Shown here: positions 1 to 10,764 of the stretch, in pieces
Position numbering within the stretch: position 1 is the stretch's first letter
How the letters are laid out: the number at the start of each line of letters is the position of its first letter
Origin: Phlebiopsis flavidoalba
Lineage: Eukaryota; Basidiomycota; Agaricomycetes; Polyporales; Phanerochaetaceae
DNA: 64,000 bases
Assembly: GCA_035772785.1 (NCBI GenBank)
Contig: JAOCPU010000021.1
Coordinates: 464,494 to 528,493 of the forward strand
Reading direction: 5' to 3'
Position numbers and translations under genes: made by a program
Notes under the pieces: model-generated
Told to the model about the DNA's origin: nothing
Databases searched by the model: none
The model's input: only the letters and a program-made list of their open reading frames with translations

Positions 1-1492
1 ATTCTAGTTACCACCAGCTGTATCTGCGGAAGGTTCGTACCTGAGCTCCCTGCCCAAGTCGCGACGATCGCTTGATGCGGTGTTCGATTGTCGTCAGCGA
101 TCTCCACATGTACGAAGGGCGCACCGGCGCTGAGCCTGGAATCATTTTTTGGTCATGAAAACATGGGGATTGTTCATGAGGTGGGGCCTGGCGTAACCGT
201 AAGTGGATATTTTCGTGGATAACGTTTACGGTCATGTTCACATTTTCTTCAGCTCCTCAAACAACAGGGCGATAGGGGTCGTAATGCCCTTTAATGTTGC
301 ATGCGGTCATTGTCTGAACTGCGAGGAAGGCAAATCCGCCTTCTGCACCGAGGTCAATCCCGGCTTTGTACGTGGCAGAGTCATTACGTCCTGCTGCGAG
401 TCCTGATCCGTCTCTTGTGACAGGCCGCGAGGGTATTGTAGTATTCTCCGCTTTCACCGCCACATGACGCCCTTTGACTCAATAGCCGTGCAGAGCTTAC
501 GGATACGTTGCCATGGACGACCTTTATTCGGGTGGTCAGGCCGAATATGTTCGTGTACCCTTCGCAGACTCAATGCTTTTGACGCTGCCGCCCGGGACAG
601 AACACGAGGAGGACTTCGCCCTGCTCGCGGATAATATTCCCACACGGTAGGTCAATTAGTGCTTCTACTCCTCATTTCGTCCTTTTCACGTAGACTCTTT
701 AGGGCTGGCATGGTGTCGAATTGTCCGGATTCAAGCCTGGAGAGTCTATTGCTGTGTTTGGCGCAGGACCGGTGGGTCTCATGGCTGCGTATTCCGCCGT
801 GCTTCGCGGCGCGTCTCAAGTCTATGTCGTCGACCGCGTAGCTGAGCGTCTCCAAAAAAGCCAGGGAGATTTGGTTGCCATTCCGATCGACTTCAGCAAA
901 GGGGATCCAACCGAGCAAATATAAAGCAGCATCGTGGAGGGTGAGTCTGTCTGAGACCGCCCTCCTCTCCTCTAAGCCCCTATCTGACTGGTTTCCGTAG
1001 CAAGGAGGTTGATCGCGGCCGTAGACGCTGTAGGATACCAGGCTGTATCGGCGGACGGTGGTAATACGGAGAAACCCAACGTCATCCTTGAAGGCCTCAT
1101 CTCTGTCGTTCGCCCTACCGGATCGGTCTCTCGGGCTGGTATTCCGGCCTGTACGTGGCCAAAGGATCCTGGCGACTCCGGACTCGAATTCGGCGAAGGG
1201 TTACATTACGTTTCCGTTTGGAAAGCTGTTTGAAAAGGTTTAAACCGTGGGGACAGGTCAGCAGGTGCAAACGTCAAGGTGAGAATGCTGCTCTGCTCTA
1301 CGGTACGTTATCAAAGTGATGATACGGCTTGGGCAGAAATACAATCGCTATTTGCGCGACTTGATCATAGCAGGACGCGCGAAACCTTCCTTTGTCGTCT
1401 CTCACCACGTATCCCTCGATCAAGCGGCTGAGGCATATGAGAAGTTCGACAAGCGTATCGAAGGTTACACTAAAGTACTTCTGCACCCTTAA
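1..1492 (+). CDS. Zinc-dependent dehydrogenase, formaldehyde-dehydrogenase-like, copy A (5' end outside window)
   Basis: A medium-chain zinc alcohol dehydrogenase resembling the glutathione-independent formaldehyde dehydrogenase subgroup; such enzymes oxidise an alcohol or aldehyde with NAD+. The window opens in the exon encoding the TTSCICG catalytic-zinc segment, so the first exon lies upstream. Visible in order are the structural-zinc lobe ACGHCLNCEEGK (about 300-330), GGQAEYVRVPFAD (about 530-570), the Rossmann turn GAGPVGLMAAYSA (about 755-800) and a C-terminus ending LLHP with a stop at about 1490. Intron positions match copy B, 2.3 kb downstream. Several frame breaks separate these blocks, for example extra G bases in the GDRVVMPF segment near 270 compared with copy B. 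Whether they are biological or sequencing errors cannot be told from the sequence. Family assignment is firm; the substrate is inferred from the subgroup only. Confidence 0.78.
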
Positions 1493-1498
1493 ATTTCC

Positions 1499-2261
1499 AT
1501 AAAGAGTACGTGCATCCCCTCTCCTTTTACCGCAGCTCTTTGTATGCCCCATGTCGACGAAACTGGATATCAAAATCAATCACTCTGGTAAGTACTCATA
1601 CTTACCTAATATACGATTAGGGAGTCAGTCCGCCAACTTGAAGCACGCAGTCAACAACACGCGCCTTTCAACTACCAGTCCATGGCAAACCTTCCACCAG
1701 CCCACACGACGTAATCTCAGTTTGTAGTAAAATGCGCTCTCACCTAGTACAAATTCCCGGAATAAAAAACGGCTTCACTCGCTCTCGAACTATCTCGATG
1801 ACGATGATCAAGTCTCAATCCGGGTTTCACATGTAAAGTGCTTTTTCTTTTCCCTCGAACCGACTAGCCAGGGCTTATGACCCTTCATCTATTGTAATGC
1901 CGGCTGTGTGTGCGCTAGAATTGCCACCCGTACCCTGATACTGTGGGCTAGGCCACTACGCCCATTGCCACTTATGTCATATTGGTCTCGTCTTGGGCTG
2001 CCAAGCGAGGGTAATCAATGCTGAATCCAGACTGCCACCACTCTCACACAAGGGTATAATCAAATGACGTGCGCATTGCTTCATCATTTATTGAAACCCC
2101 TGTAGCTGGTGATACGGGCAGCTGACAATGCCGTTTCTACCGCTCCAACTCGGAGTCTTGTGCCAGATTTTGAGATACTTCAGACCAATCATCACACTCT
2201 TCTCTAAACCTTTCTCAGTACAGGATCAGCCTCTCCTAGTCGTGCAGCCTCTCTCGTCGAT
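1499..2261. other. Spacer between the two dehydrogenase copies
   Basis: About 760 bases with no coding signal that I can support. The last 150 bases before the copy B start are rich in pyrimidines (runs such as CTCTTCTCTAAACC), as is common just upstream of fungal start codons. No clear TATA box was found. Confidence 0.4.
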
Positions 2262-3922
2262 ATGTCCTCCACAATGCGCGCGGTCGTGTATGAGGCACCA
2301 TTCAAGGTTGCGGTGCACGAGGTCGAAAAACCCAAGATTCAGCATCCGTGTGACGTTATCGTCAAAAGTATGTCTGTTTCTCATTTGCGCGCCACCGTCC
2401 CACTAACATAGCATTCCAGTTACCACCAGCTGCATCTGCGGAAGGTTCGTACCTGAGCTCCCTGTCCAAGTTGTGACATTCCTTTATGCAGCTTCCGATC
2501 GTCGTCAGTGATCTTCACTTGTATGAGGGACGTGCTGGCGCTGAGCCGGGTATCGTGTTTGGCCATGAGAACGTGGGAATTGTCGATGAAGTTGGGTCTG
2601 GCGTTACCGTACGTGGGCTCCAAAGGATGGCGGTGACAATATGTTCACCTTTTGCTCCTTTAGCTTTTTTGAAACAGGGCGACAGGGTCGTAATGCCCTT
2701 CAATGTGGCGTGTGGACATTGTCTGAACTGCGAAGAAGGCAAAAAATCCGCTTATTGTACCGAGGTCAACCCCGGCTTCGTACGTGGCAGAGTCGGCACT
2801 ACGTCAGGTTGTAGCGGGATCTGACCCCACTGTTTGTGATAGGCTGGAGGGTATGTACATCTGTTTCTGCACCGCTATACCAGATCATTCAACTTAAAGG
2901 ACTTGCAGTACCTATGGATGGTTTGCCGTAACACCCTACCGGGGGCGGACAGGCCGAATATGTCCGCGTACCCTTCGCCGACTACAATGCTTTGACGCTT
3001 CCGTCTGGGACGGAATACGAAGAAGATTTCGCCCTGATTGCAGATATAGGGTTCCCCACAGTGAGTTTAGAAGTACTCCCACCACTCCGTCTTGTGACGC
3101 ACATTCCTAGGGCTGGCATGGTGTCGTACTATCTGGATTCAAACCCGGAGAGTCTATTGCCGTGTACGGCGCGGGGCCAGTAGGCCTCATGGCTGCGTAT
3201 TCCGCCATTCTTCGTGGCGCATCTCGGGTATACGTCGTTGATCGCGTGGCCGAGCGTCTTCAAAAGGCCAAAGACATCGGTTGTATCCCCATTGACTTCA
3301 GCAAGGGGGGATCCTGCGGAACAAATTAAGCAGCATCGTGGAGGGTAAGTCGGCCAAGGACCAGCCCGTTATCGCCTAGCTTGAATATCTTCTGTAGTCA
3401 AGAAGTTGATCGCGGTGTGGATGCCGTCGGGTATCGGGCTGTATCGACGGACGGAAACACCGAAAAGCCTAACATCATCCTTGAGGGCCTCATCTCCGTC
3501 GTTAGACCCACTGGTGGTATTGGAATACCTGGTCTTTACCTGGCGAACGATCCTGGTGCTCCTGACTCCAATTCAGCAAAGGGATACATCTCATTTCCGT
3601 TTGGAAAGCTCTTTGAGAAGGGTCTGACAATAGGAACAGGTATATGTAATGTCAAGGTAAGGCTACGGCTCTTCGAGTGAGGACGTTGTACGATGATGAC
3701 ATCATTTAGAAATATAATCGTTACCTACGCGATTTGATCATAGCAGGTCGCGCGAGACCCTCCTTTGTCGTTTCACACAACGTGCCTCTGGACCAGGCGG
3801 CTGAAGCATATGAGAAGTTCAACAAGCGAATTGAGGGCTATACCAAAGTTCTGTTACATCCTTTGAACGCATTGAATACCCAACGTCAAACTTGTCCTTT
3901 GGATGGTGATATGATGTCGTGA
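2262..3922 (+). CDS. Zinc-dependent dehydrogenase, formaldehyde-dehydrogenase-like, copy B
   Basis: Full-length paralogue of copy A. The start ATG opens MSSTMRAVVYEAPFKVAVHE. The family landmarks follow: TTSCICG split by a short intron before DLHLYEG, HEN of the GHE-type motif, the C-x2-C-x2-C-x7-C structural-zinc lobe in ACGHCLNCEEGKSAYC, the NAD-binding GAGPVGLMAAYSA (about 3165-3210) and the C-terminal VPLDQAAEAYEKF. At least six introns of about 50-70 bases are implied, and their positions match copy A. Frame breaks occur at homopolymers, such as the run of G near 3305. The frame reads past the expected LLHP end to a stop at 3920-3922; copy A stops right after LLHP, and here one extra T would hide a TGA at the same place. 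The true end is therefore probably near 3864. Likely soluble and NAD-dependent; substrate unproven. Confidence 0.82.
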
Positions 3923-4089
3923 ATAACGTTCTGCTCAGTCCCCGCTTTCCATGAAAGGAAGCGGACAAACGTGGAGGACTCGATGGTTAGAACGATGTGC
4001 TATTCGATTTTGTTCAGGATACACTTGCTCAGCCCCCACGACGATAGAAATCAAAAAACCCTTACTACGACACAGCTCTTGTCATCCCT

Positions 4090-5996
4090 TCACCACCCAG
4101 TAGCAATACACGCCAGGAAATATTTCGTCACAAGCTTATCCAAGTCCACCTCTGCCCGGAGAGGTACGTACCTCCACCAAGGGTAGTGTGTCGTTGTGAA
4201 GTCCCAGACCTGGTCGTTCGTCTGTCACATGAATATCGTTTAGTATACCCTCGCATCACATGATCATATTCAGGGACTCACCGCATAGGTATAAACCTCG
4301 ATCTTGTAATCAAGGGCGGTAGCCATCCAGTAATAGTATCTGTCGACAGCCCTGTTCGCGTTGTGCCAGGGGATAGCAATCCTACGAGAGACACCATCGC
4401 GCTCCAACATGGACACGTCGGGGTCGTCGAAGGATGTGGTAGTCATCACACGGCCAATTTGATGCTAGGGCATGCAAGCAATTGGCTAAGTGTAGCCTCG
4501 GATCTGAGGGAAAGAGCGTTAGCGCATGATAGTGCAGTTCAAGAGTGGTACGCACCGAATCATGTGGGTGTTGCATTCATGCGTGCCGAAGACCTGTAGT
4601 AGTTTGGTTCATACTCGTGTTATGGAAGGATACACCGCATACGCACCAAATTTGTGAAATAATCGGCGCTCGAGCCTCCAAATCGATGCGCGCCATGGCG
4701 ATGAAGCCACTGTACGAGGGAAATGAGCAAGAAGTGAAATCGTAGAATAAGCAATGTGTTGACCTCGGCCGAAGGTGTCTTGGGATTCTGTTGAGGAGCC
4801 CACCCTAGAGTGTTGAGCGCCCACTGGAGTAAATGGATTAGATGAGATTCTCGAGCACGATCTTACAATACTTACCTGGTTGGCGGACGTGCCCATTATC
4901 CTCTCTGTCTGCTCCCTCTTCGCGTTGTCAATCGCTGCACCATGCGGAAGTTTCGTTATCGTCGTAGTGTGATCGGTAACTTGCGACATCTTCTTCCAAA
5001 ACCGGTTTCCGGTGTCTTGCATCAGCTGGGCCTTGAGGTTGTCTACTGTCAGGACAGTTTGTGGGAAATCGCGGATCCAGCTGCCTCCGCCAAACCGCGC
5101 AGGCCAGCGATGTGCGTTGATGACAGGAGCCTTTGCGTAAGTCTTGTTGTAGAAACCGAGCGGATGTGACGGCAGCTCGATGAGCCATTTGCTCATTCTG
5201 GAACTGCTGGTCGCTGAGGATGCGGAAAGTCAACTTGCCCGGGTACTTCTGGCCCACTTCGGCGATTGCAGCGGCCATCGCGGTTTCGAGATTCGCGCGC
5301 TTGTTCGGGGTTCCATTTGGTGACGACAAGGAACCAGCACGATTCCAAGATTCTGGCCCGAAGGCCGGCACGTTAAGGAATCGGTTGAAGACGTTAAATC
5401 CTCCCGTCTCCTTGTGCTGAAGCTTGGCTATACTCGACAGAGCAGCAGCAAGTAGCGTCTTCTCCCAGAAGTTGGCATACGCGTCCTCGCCGGCATCGAG
5501 GGCCTTGATCACGGCTACGAGCCAGGGAGCCATGGGGGGGGCGGCGAACACCCAGGCTTTGACAGTGTTGAGGGTGACACAACGGCTGCCTGCACATCTC
5601 GTACTTCGACCGGACACCAATAAGCGTCACCCTTCCGATGGGTCCCAGTTCTTGTTCGTCTGCACGAAACACTTGTCGAGAGCCATCTTGTCCAATTTGT
5701 ACATGCCAGAAGCGCTGCCGTCGGCGATGCGGGTCTGAACGTCATCACCGCGGATTGTGTATTTCTTTCTCCTGTGACCAAATATTGACAAGTACAGTTA
5801 AAAATCACGAACGATGTATGATAATGATGAACTTACGTCGCGATTAAGGGCCATGTAAGCAAAACGATGGGCAAGTCGCGGTCGTTTGTTATCCAGTCGT
5901 ATACTAGCGGGTGACGGAGTTTGCCTGGCCAGTTACGCCAGTAGTTAATCTCGCGTAAGTAACATCGCCGCCCGTGAAACCGGTAAGGGACTGCAT
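4090..5996 (-). CDS. Unrecognised spliced protein-coding gene
   Basis: I do not recognise this family. Coding character on the minus strand is good. The likely start at 5996 gives MQSLTGFTGGDVTY and lies about 70 bases downstream of a TATA box. Next comes a tryptophan-rich stretch (INYWRNWPGK, HPLVYDWITNDRDLPIVLL). A 70-base intron (about 5772-5843, GTAAGT...CAG) separates it from IRGDDVQTRIADGSASGMYK. A long helical-looking part (KALDAGEDAYANFWEKTLLA, then FNVFNRFLNVPAFGPESWN) and RWPARFGGGSWIRDFPQ follow. The C-terminal exons contain RRIAIPWHNANRAVDRYYYW and VWDFTTTHYPWWRYVPLRAE and end IATGW with a stop at 4090-4092. Frame breaks occur in between. No signal peptide or membrane segment is obvious. 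It converges on dehydrogenase copy B. Homology search of the pieces is needed to name it. Confidence 0.55.
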
Positions 5997-6066
5997 GTTG
6001 GATGGTGGGTGGTGAAGGCCGCTGCGAATCGGGATGATGCTAGAACGTCGTCGCAAGCAAAGCAGC

Positions 6067-6075
6067 TTATATAAC
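6067..6075 (-). promoter_or_regulatory. TATA box of the unrecognised gene
   Basis: On the minus strand the sequence reads TTATATAAG, about 70 bases upstream of the proposed ATG at 5996. It is a good match to the eukaryotic TATA consensus and supports that start. Seen in sequence; function inferred. Confidence 0.5.
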
Positions 6076-7027
6076 GATGTAGCTGGGACCGCGGAGTTCG
6101 TCTAGTCGGATACATTGGCTCGCCCCGAGCGCATGTTCCGTGAACGTGCGTACGCAGTGCCTCTGAATGACAAGGGGGCATACGCGAACTAGGATCGTGG
6201 TGTGTGAGCCGTTGACGGGGATTGCTCACTCCCGAAACACACCAGGTACGTCGATAACAATGGAAGTCTATCATAAGTCAACGCGCGGAGTTAATATTTG
6301 CGACAGGACAGCGGAAAGACGGCCCACTTGCCGCACAATGAGTTCCTGTACCTCGGTACCTGCCCCCAATTTTCAGCCTGTCGCACCAAAGGAGAGCGGT
6401 CCCTGGACAAGCAAATGACCCTTATGCCTAGTTTATACCGAAGTTTTATGGGTCGGAGCGTATCTACATCCGCAACGATGCCTGCCGCTAGTCCGTGGAT
6501 ATGGATGCAGAGCCGTGAGGTTGAAGTATGGTCGCCGATGACGGGGATCTACTATGGCCGCCATCTGGAGCCACGAATGCTTGTCTTCCTCTTCAGACTA
6601 TTCGCGCGAATTCTATCCCACGAATATGCCACTTTTCTGTAGCTGGGACACAAGAGATAGAGATCGCATTCAAGCGAGGAGTGGACACGAAGCTGTCAAG
6701 CAAGGTGGCTGTAGGAAACCGAACGACTTTTGGCATGATTTTTCAGGCACACGGCGCGAGATAAGATAAACATGTGGCTTTATCTCACAAGAATACCAAC
6801 TTACGGAGAACAATCACGTGCCCACATTCGAGATGTGCAAACGGTCGGAGACTGCGGCCGCCGGTGGTTGTTGTATTTTGTGTAGCGATGAACTTAGCAC
6901 CTACATGGAGTGTATCCGGGTCCTGTACAGTTCGATACAAAGCTAGGAGCACAGGTAGTCGGGTCTCTTTAACAATTGACTGCAATTCCCAGCGCACCTC
7001 CGTCCCACGCCATTGAGAGAGCGATGG
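6076..7027. other. Intergenic stretch between the unrecognised gene and the GH31 gene
   Basis: About 950 bases. Short open frames exist on both strands (for example 114 codons at 6298-6642, plus strand), but none has recognisable motifs or a plausible gene structure. It probably holds the promoter of the gene that starts at 5996 and the 3' flank of the glucosidase. Confidence 0.35.
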
Positions 7028-10000
7028 TTAATAACCCTCAATCGTCAATTTTTCTTGAGCTGGCACGTATTCCCAGCTGAGGAGCTCTCTGCCGTTGACG
7101 TATACTTGGCTAGGCTTAGCCAGTACCAAGGATAGAGTGATAGCCTCCAAGTTTTGCGAGACGTGATAGTCACCTTGACCGTTGATTGTGAGCGAGTTCT
7201 TCCTGACCATCAAACCGCACATTGCGGTGCGAACAGAGGCGCGGGGGGGGCTGACTCTCGCCGTCATCCAGATACGCCGTCCCAAAACGCTTTGCCATCC
7301 GGGCTCAGTCGAGACGAGCATGGGCGAAAGGGCTTCTGCGTGTCTCAGCGATGGTGTACCCTGGCTGGCTATGTATGAGAAAGAGCAGCGCCGTCGCGGA
7401 TGTGCACTGGATGTGGCCTAGAGGAGCGGGTATGTTAGTCGCGCCGTTCGATGCAGCATTGATGACCTCGTGTGTGTAGAAAATCGCGCCAGATCACTTT
7501 GCCACGTCCAGGGAAGAGACCTGGTCCACAGTATGTAACCGTCAGTAGGGCACACGTTTAACATGACAGGAACGCACCGTCGACGGCAGAGACATTGGGT
7601 TGTCAACAGACGGGGAGTAATGAGCAGGTCTCTTCCAATGAGGAATTGCTTGTCTACGGCAAACAGCTCTGTTTCTTCCAGAAATTCCCAAAAACAGCGC
7701 CCTGATGGGTGGCGAGCCAAATTGAGACGAATTGGCGAAGAGGGTGTACTGAATGCACGCTTTAGCACGACGCAGGATCTGTTAAATCAAAGGTACTCAC
7801 CCAGTATGGAAGAAGAGAGTACCGCACACTGATAGCAGTTCGCGACGCTTCCGCCACGCTGTGTCCCATACGTAGGGTTCCTGCGGTATTCGCACCAAGA
7901 ATGGTTGTGGTTCCGGAAAAAACGGCATAAACGCGCCTAGTTTGCATCCACCTTGTTGCACAACTCTGTCGTCTGCGTTTCCAACGAATCCGCATGTGTC
8001 TGGACCGACAAAAGGGGCTTGGAAGAGCTGGAATTGCAGGACACCTTGGATGCTCAGATACATGTATGACCACTTGCTGAAGTTGTCGCCAAGCCAGTGT
8101 CCGGTCCATCTGCCTGAACTAGGGAATGTACTTCGAGAGATGATGAAAGGGTCGCTTCCCCGGGTTAAGCTCGAGTAGGGAGTCGTACGTCGCCTTCTCT
8201 TCCATCAAACCCCACAGGTTATGTGTGTCGAGCTCGAGATCACCGCCAGCGTGAGTGGCATTGGTAGCGATGGTGCCTACCGAAAGACGTCCGTTTCCTA
8301 TAGAACTGTCAGAGGGCGCGTGGCGCCAAGACTAAATTGACATTACCATTGTGGATCGCATATGGAGGATTGCTAGGGGTGCAGTTCGTGCGTTTCTCTC
8401 GGGAGCTATACCCATCCCCTCCCCGGGGACGACCGCCTTCCAGGTTGAATCGAAACGACATCAAGCGAACCCCTCGTAGGTAAGAGTACCATTGATGGTG
8501 ATGTTGCCACTTGGTCCCCATTTTGTTGCATTATACCTGTGACGCATCGTCACGCCAAGGTAAATATCAGACATAGGCTCGAACATACCCTTCGGGATAT
8601 TCGACTACAGGATTTCCTGGTTTCCCGGGCAGAATGAAGGGGACGCTCGTATTTGAACAGATCGGCCCCCCGTCCCACTATTGAAAATGTTAGAGAAGCT
8701 TTTTGAAGACGCGGCTGCTCAAAGCCTACCATGAGCCTTCACAGAAGGAAGCTGCTTCATTCATGTCGAGCCATATTCCCGAGTACTCGACGCCCAGTGT
8801 TGACCAATTTCGAAGCGGCCTCTGTCCAATACTGCGGGGGCTTTGTCCGCGAAGAAATCGGGGGAAGACGGTGTACCCAGGCCACACTTGGCCGATTGTG
8901 TTCGCGACCATCGGGGTTCTTGATGAAGACGTCCCTGTGGGATAACGTCTTAGCCTTAGTTACGTACGGCTTTAGGGTGTACTTACAGATCGACGCCTCG
9001 AGTATACGGATCATACTATTACATCGCATGTTAGACGTTATGACCTGGTGGCCAAAGAAAGACGAACACGCACGATGTCGGGTCGAGTTTGTCTGTTTTG
9101 GGTATGGCTGCGTCTAGAATTGGCACGTAATGGTGTTCAATTTTCGACCTAGGCGAATCTCAGGGCCATTCGGTGCAAGGTTCCGCGGATTGACTCACAA
9201 GTTCTCGAATGAAAGACCGTACATCGTCCGTTCTGCGGATGTGGGGGGAATGACACCGGATCCGACGTGAAGTCGCGCCACGGCGTGGTAGAGGTCAATG
9301 TCATTCCACATGACTACGACAGCAAGCATGACCAGCGAGTCACTCGAACAATGATTGAACACGGGAAGCGTTGCTGATGCAACACACCTTCGAGGGGAAT
9401 ATTTGCCTCGCGCATCTTTCTGACTTGTTCTCGCGTACTTCGTCGCAGATAGTTCGCCCCGCTATTACCCACCACATCGGATAGAGATGGCCGACCCAGC
9501 CCCCCCACGGCACCCCAGGCTGGCTGCCACGCACCGGTGTACCAATCAGCTGTCCCGTACTGCTGCTATCACGAAGCCTGTGGGGCTGGGGCCAGGAGAA
9601 GAAGTAGGAAGTCGAAGAGAGTACCGCCGACATCAAACGGTACTGGCATGAGGAAAACATCCGCCTTGGGAGGACCCTCAACAGCAGCACATCGGAGCCC
9701 GCAGCACTATAAGATGGTCTGGTCAGCATGGTGAATAGGGTCACATTGGCACCCTTGACCCTGAGGAGGAAGACACCGTGAGTAAGGTGCTCGTGTCCGA
9801 TGTAGCACTGAAGCGATGCTCCATATACACAGGATGAGGAGCCGTATCTGAAAGATATGGTCAGTCAAGAAGTACAGAACGAAATCGGATCGTAGTTAAC
9901 GTTCTCGTCAATGGACTTGCAGAGTCGCGGGCCCACATGGTTTGGATGGTGCCTTCGTCTTCGATCTTACGACGGAACCCACTACTGGCTACAACTTCCC

Positions 10001-10764
10001 CAAGACCATAGATATTGGTCCCACGGAGTAGAGCAGAAGTGAGTTGCAAGTATTGGTCCTCGAACACCAAGGAAAACCCGTCCAAAGCGGGCGAAGAGTC
10101 GGTCTCAGAGATGGGCGTGGCGGGAAGTGAAGATATCCTGGTGTCAAAAGCGGGACCTCAGACGGTTCAGAGCGACGGGTGACCCAGAACGCCAATGGAG
10201 AAGGCTCGTAGTGAAACTCAAGATCAGAAGAGTGCTTGTGAATGCTACTCGACGGTCCTGGTACGTCTATGACCGAACGAGGGATGGTGAAATGTTCGGC
10301 CGCAGTGTCGTAGATGTTCACATGTAGCCTGAAGAATAATTTGCAAGTAGTTCATGATGGCAAATGCTAGAGCTACCTTGTGTCTGAGTCATAATTAACT
10401 TCGAGTGTCAAGTTTGTGACGTCTAGGCCAAAACGCGTTGCAGGCGGGGCCGGCGAGACTCAGAAAGGCAGTGATACCAGTCGCAGTTTTCTGTACCTAG
10501 TGCAAGTTGTAACCTACCCGCAAATGAGCCATGAAATGAGGTTACATCTGCACGGGATTCTTACCTGGGCACGGTGACACGTTTTTCGAAAAATACGCCT
10601 TTGTTTGCGGATAACCACTTTTGCAGAATGGGTACAGGGAAGGATATGAGACCGGCTATAGCAGAGCCGCGAAAGTATGGGACGTAAAGCGATAGGAGAG
10701 CGCCACAAAACGCAAATAATACAATGAACGCGAGCGAAGTGCGACCGACAAAGAACCGATCCAT
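7028..10764 (-). CDS. Glycoside hydrolase family 31 alpha-glucosidase
   Basis: Alpha-glucosidase of family GH31, which cleaves terminal alpha-linked glucose with retention of configuration. The start at 10764 gives a hydrophobic N-terminal signal or anchor (SLAFIVLFAFCGALLSLYVP), so the protein probably enters the secretory route. In order: FHYEPSPLAFWVTRRS and NIYGLGEVVASS (N-terminal beta domain), TMWARDS, the PSYSAAGSDVLL region, GQLIGTP at the start of the barrel, REQVRKMREANIPLEG, DVFIKNPDG, the nucleophile motif GIWLDMNEAASF (about 8730-8760), the acid/base motif SGRWTGHWLGDN (about 8085-8120), QLFQAPFVGPDTCGF, GAFMPFFPE, IPQEPYVWD, QFLIGRDLLITP and a C-terminal beta domain ending LTIEGY at 7028. 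Many short introns and frame breaks interrupt it. The exact C-terminus is uncertain. Both catalytic aspartates are present. Confidence 0.85.
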
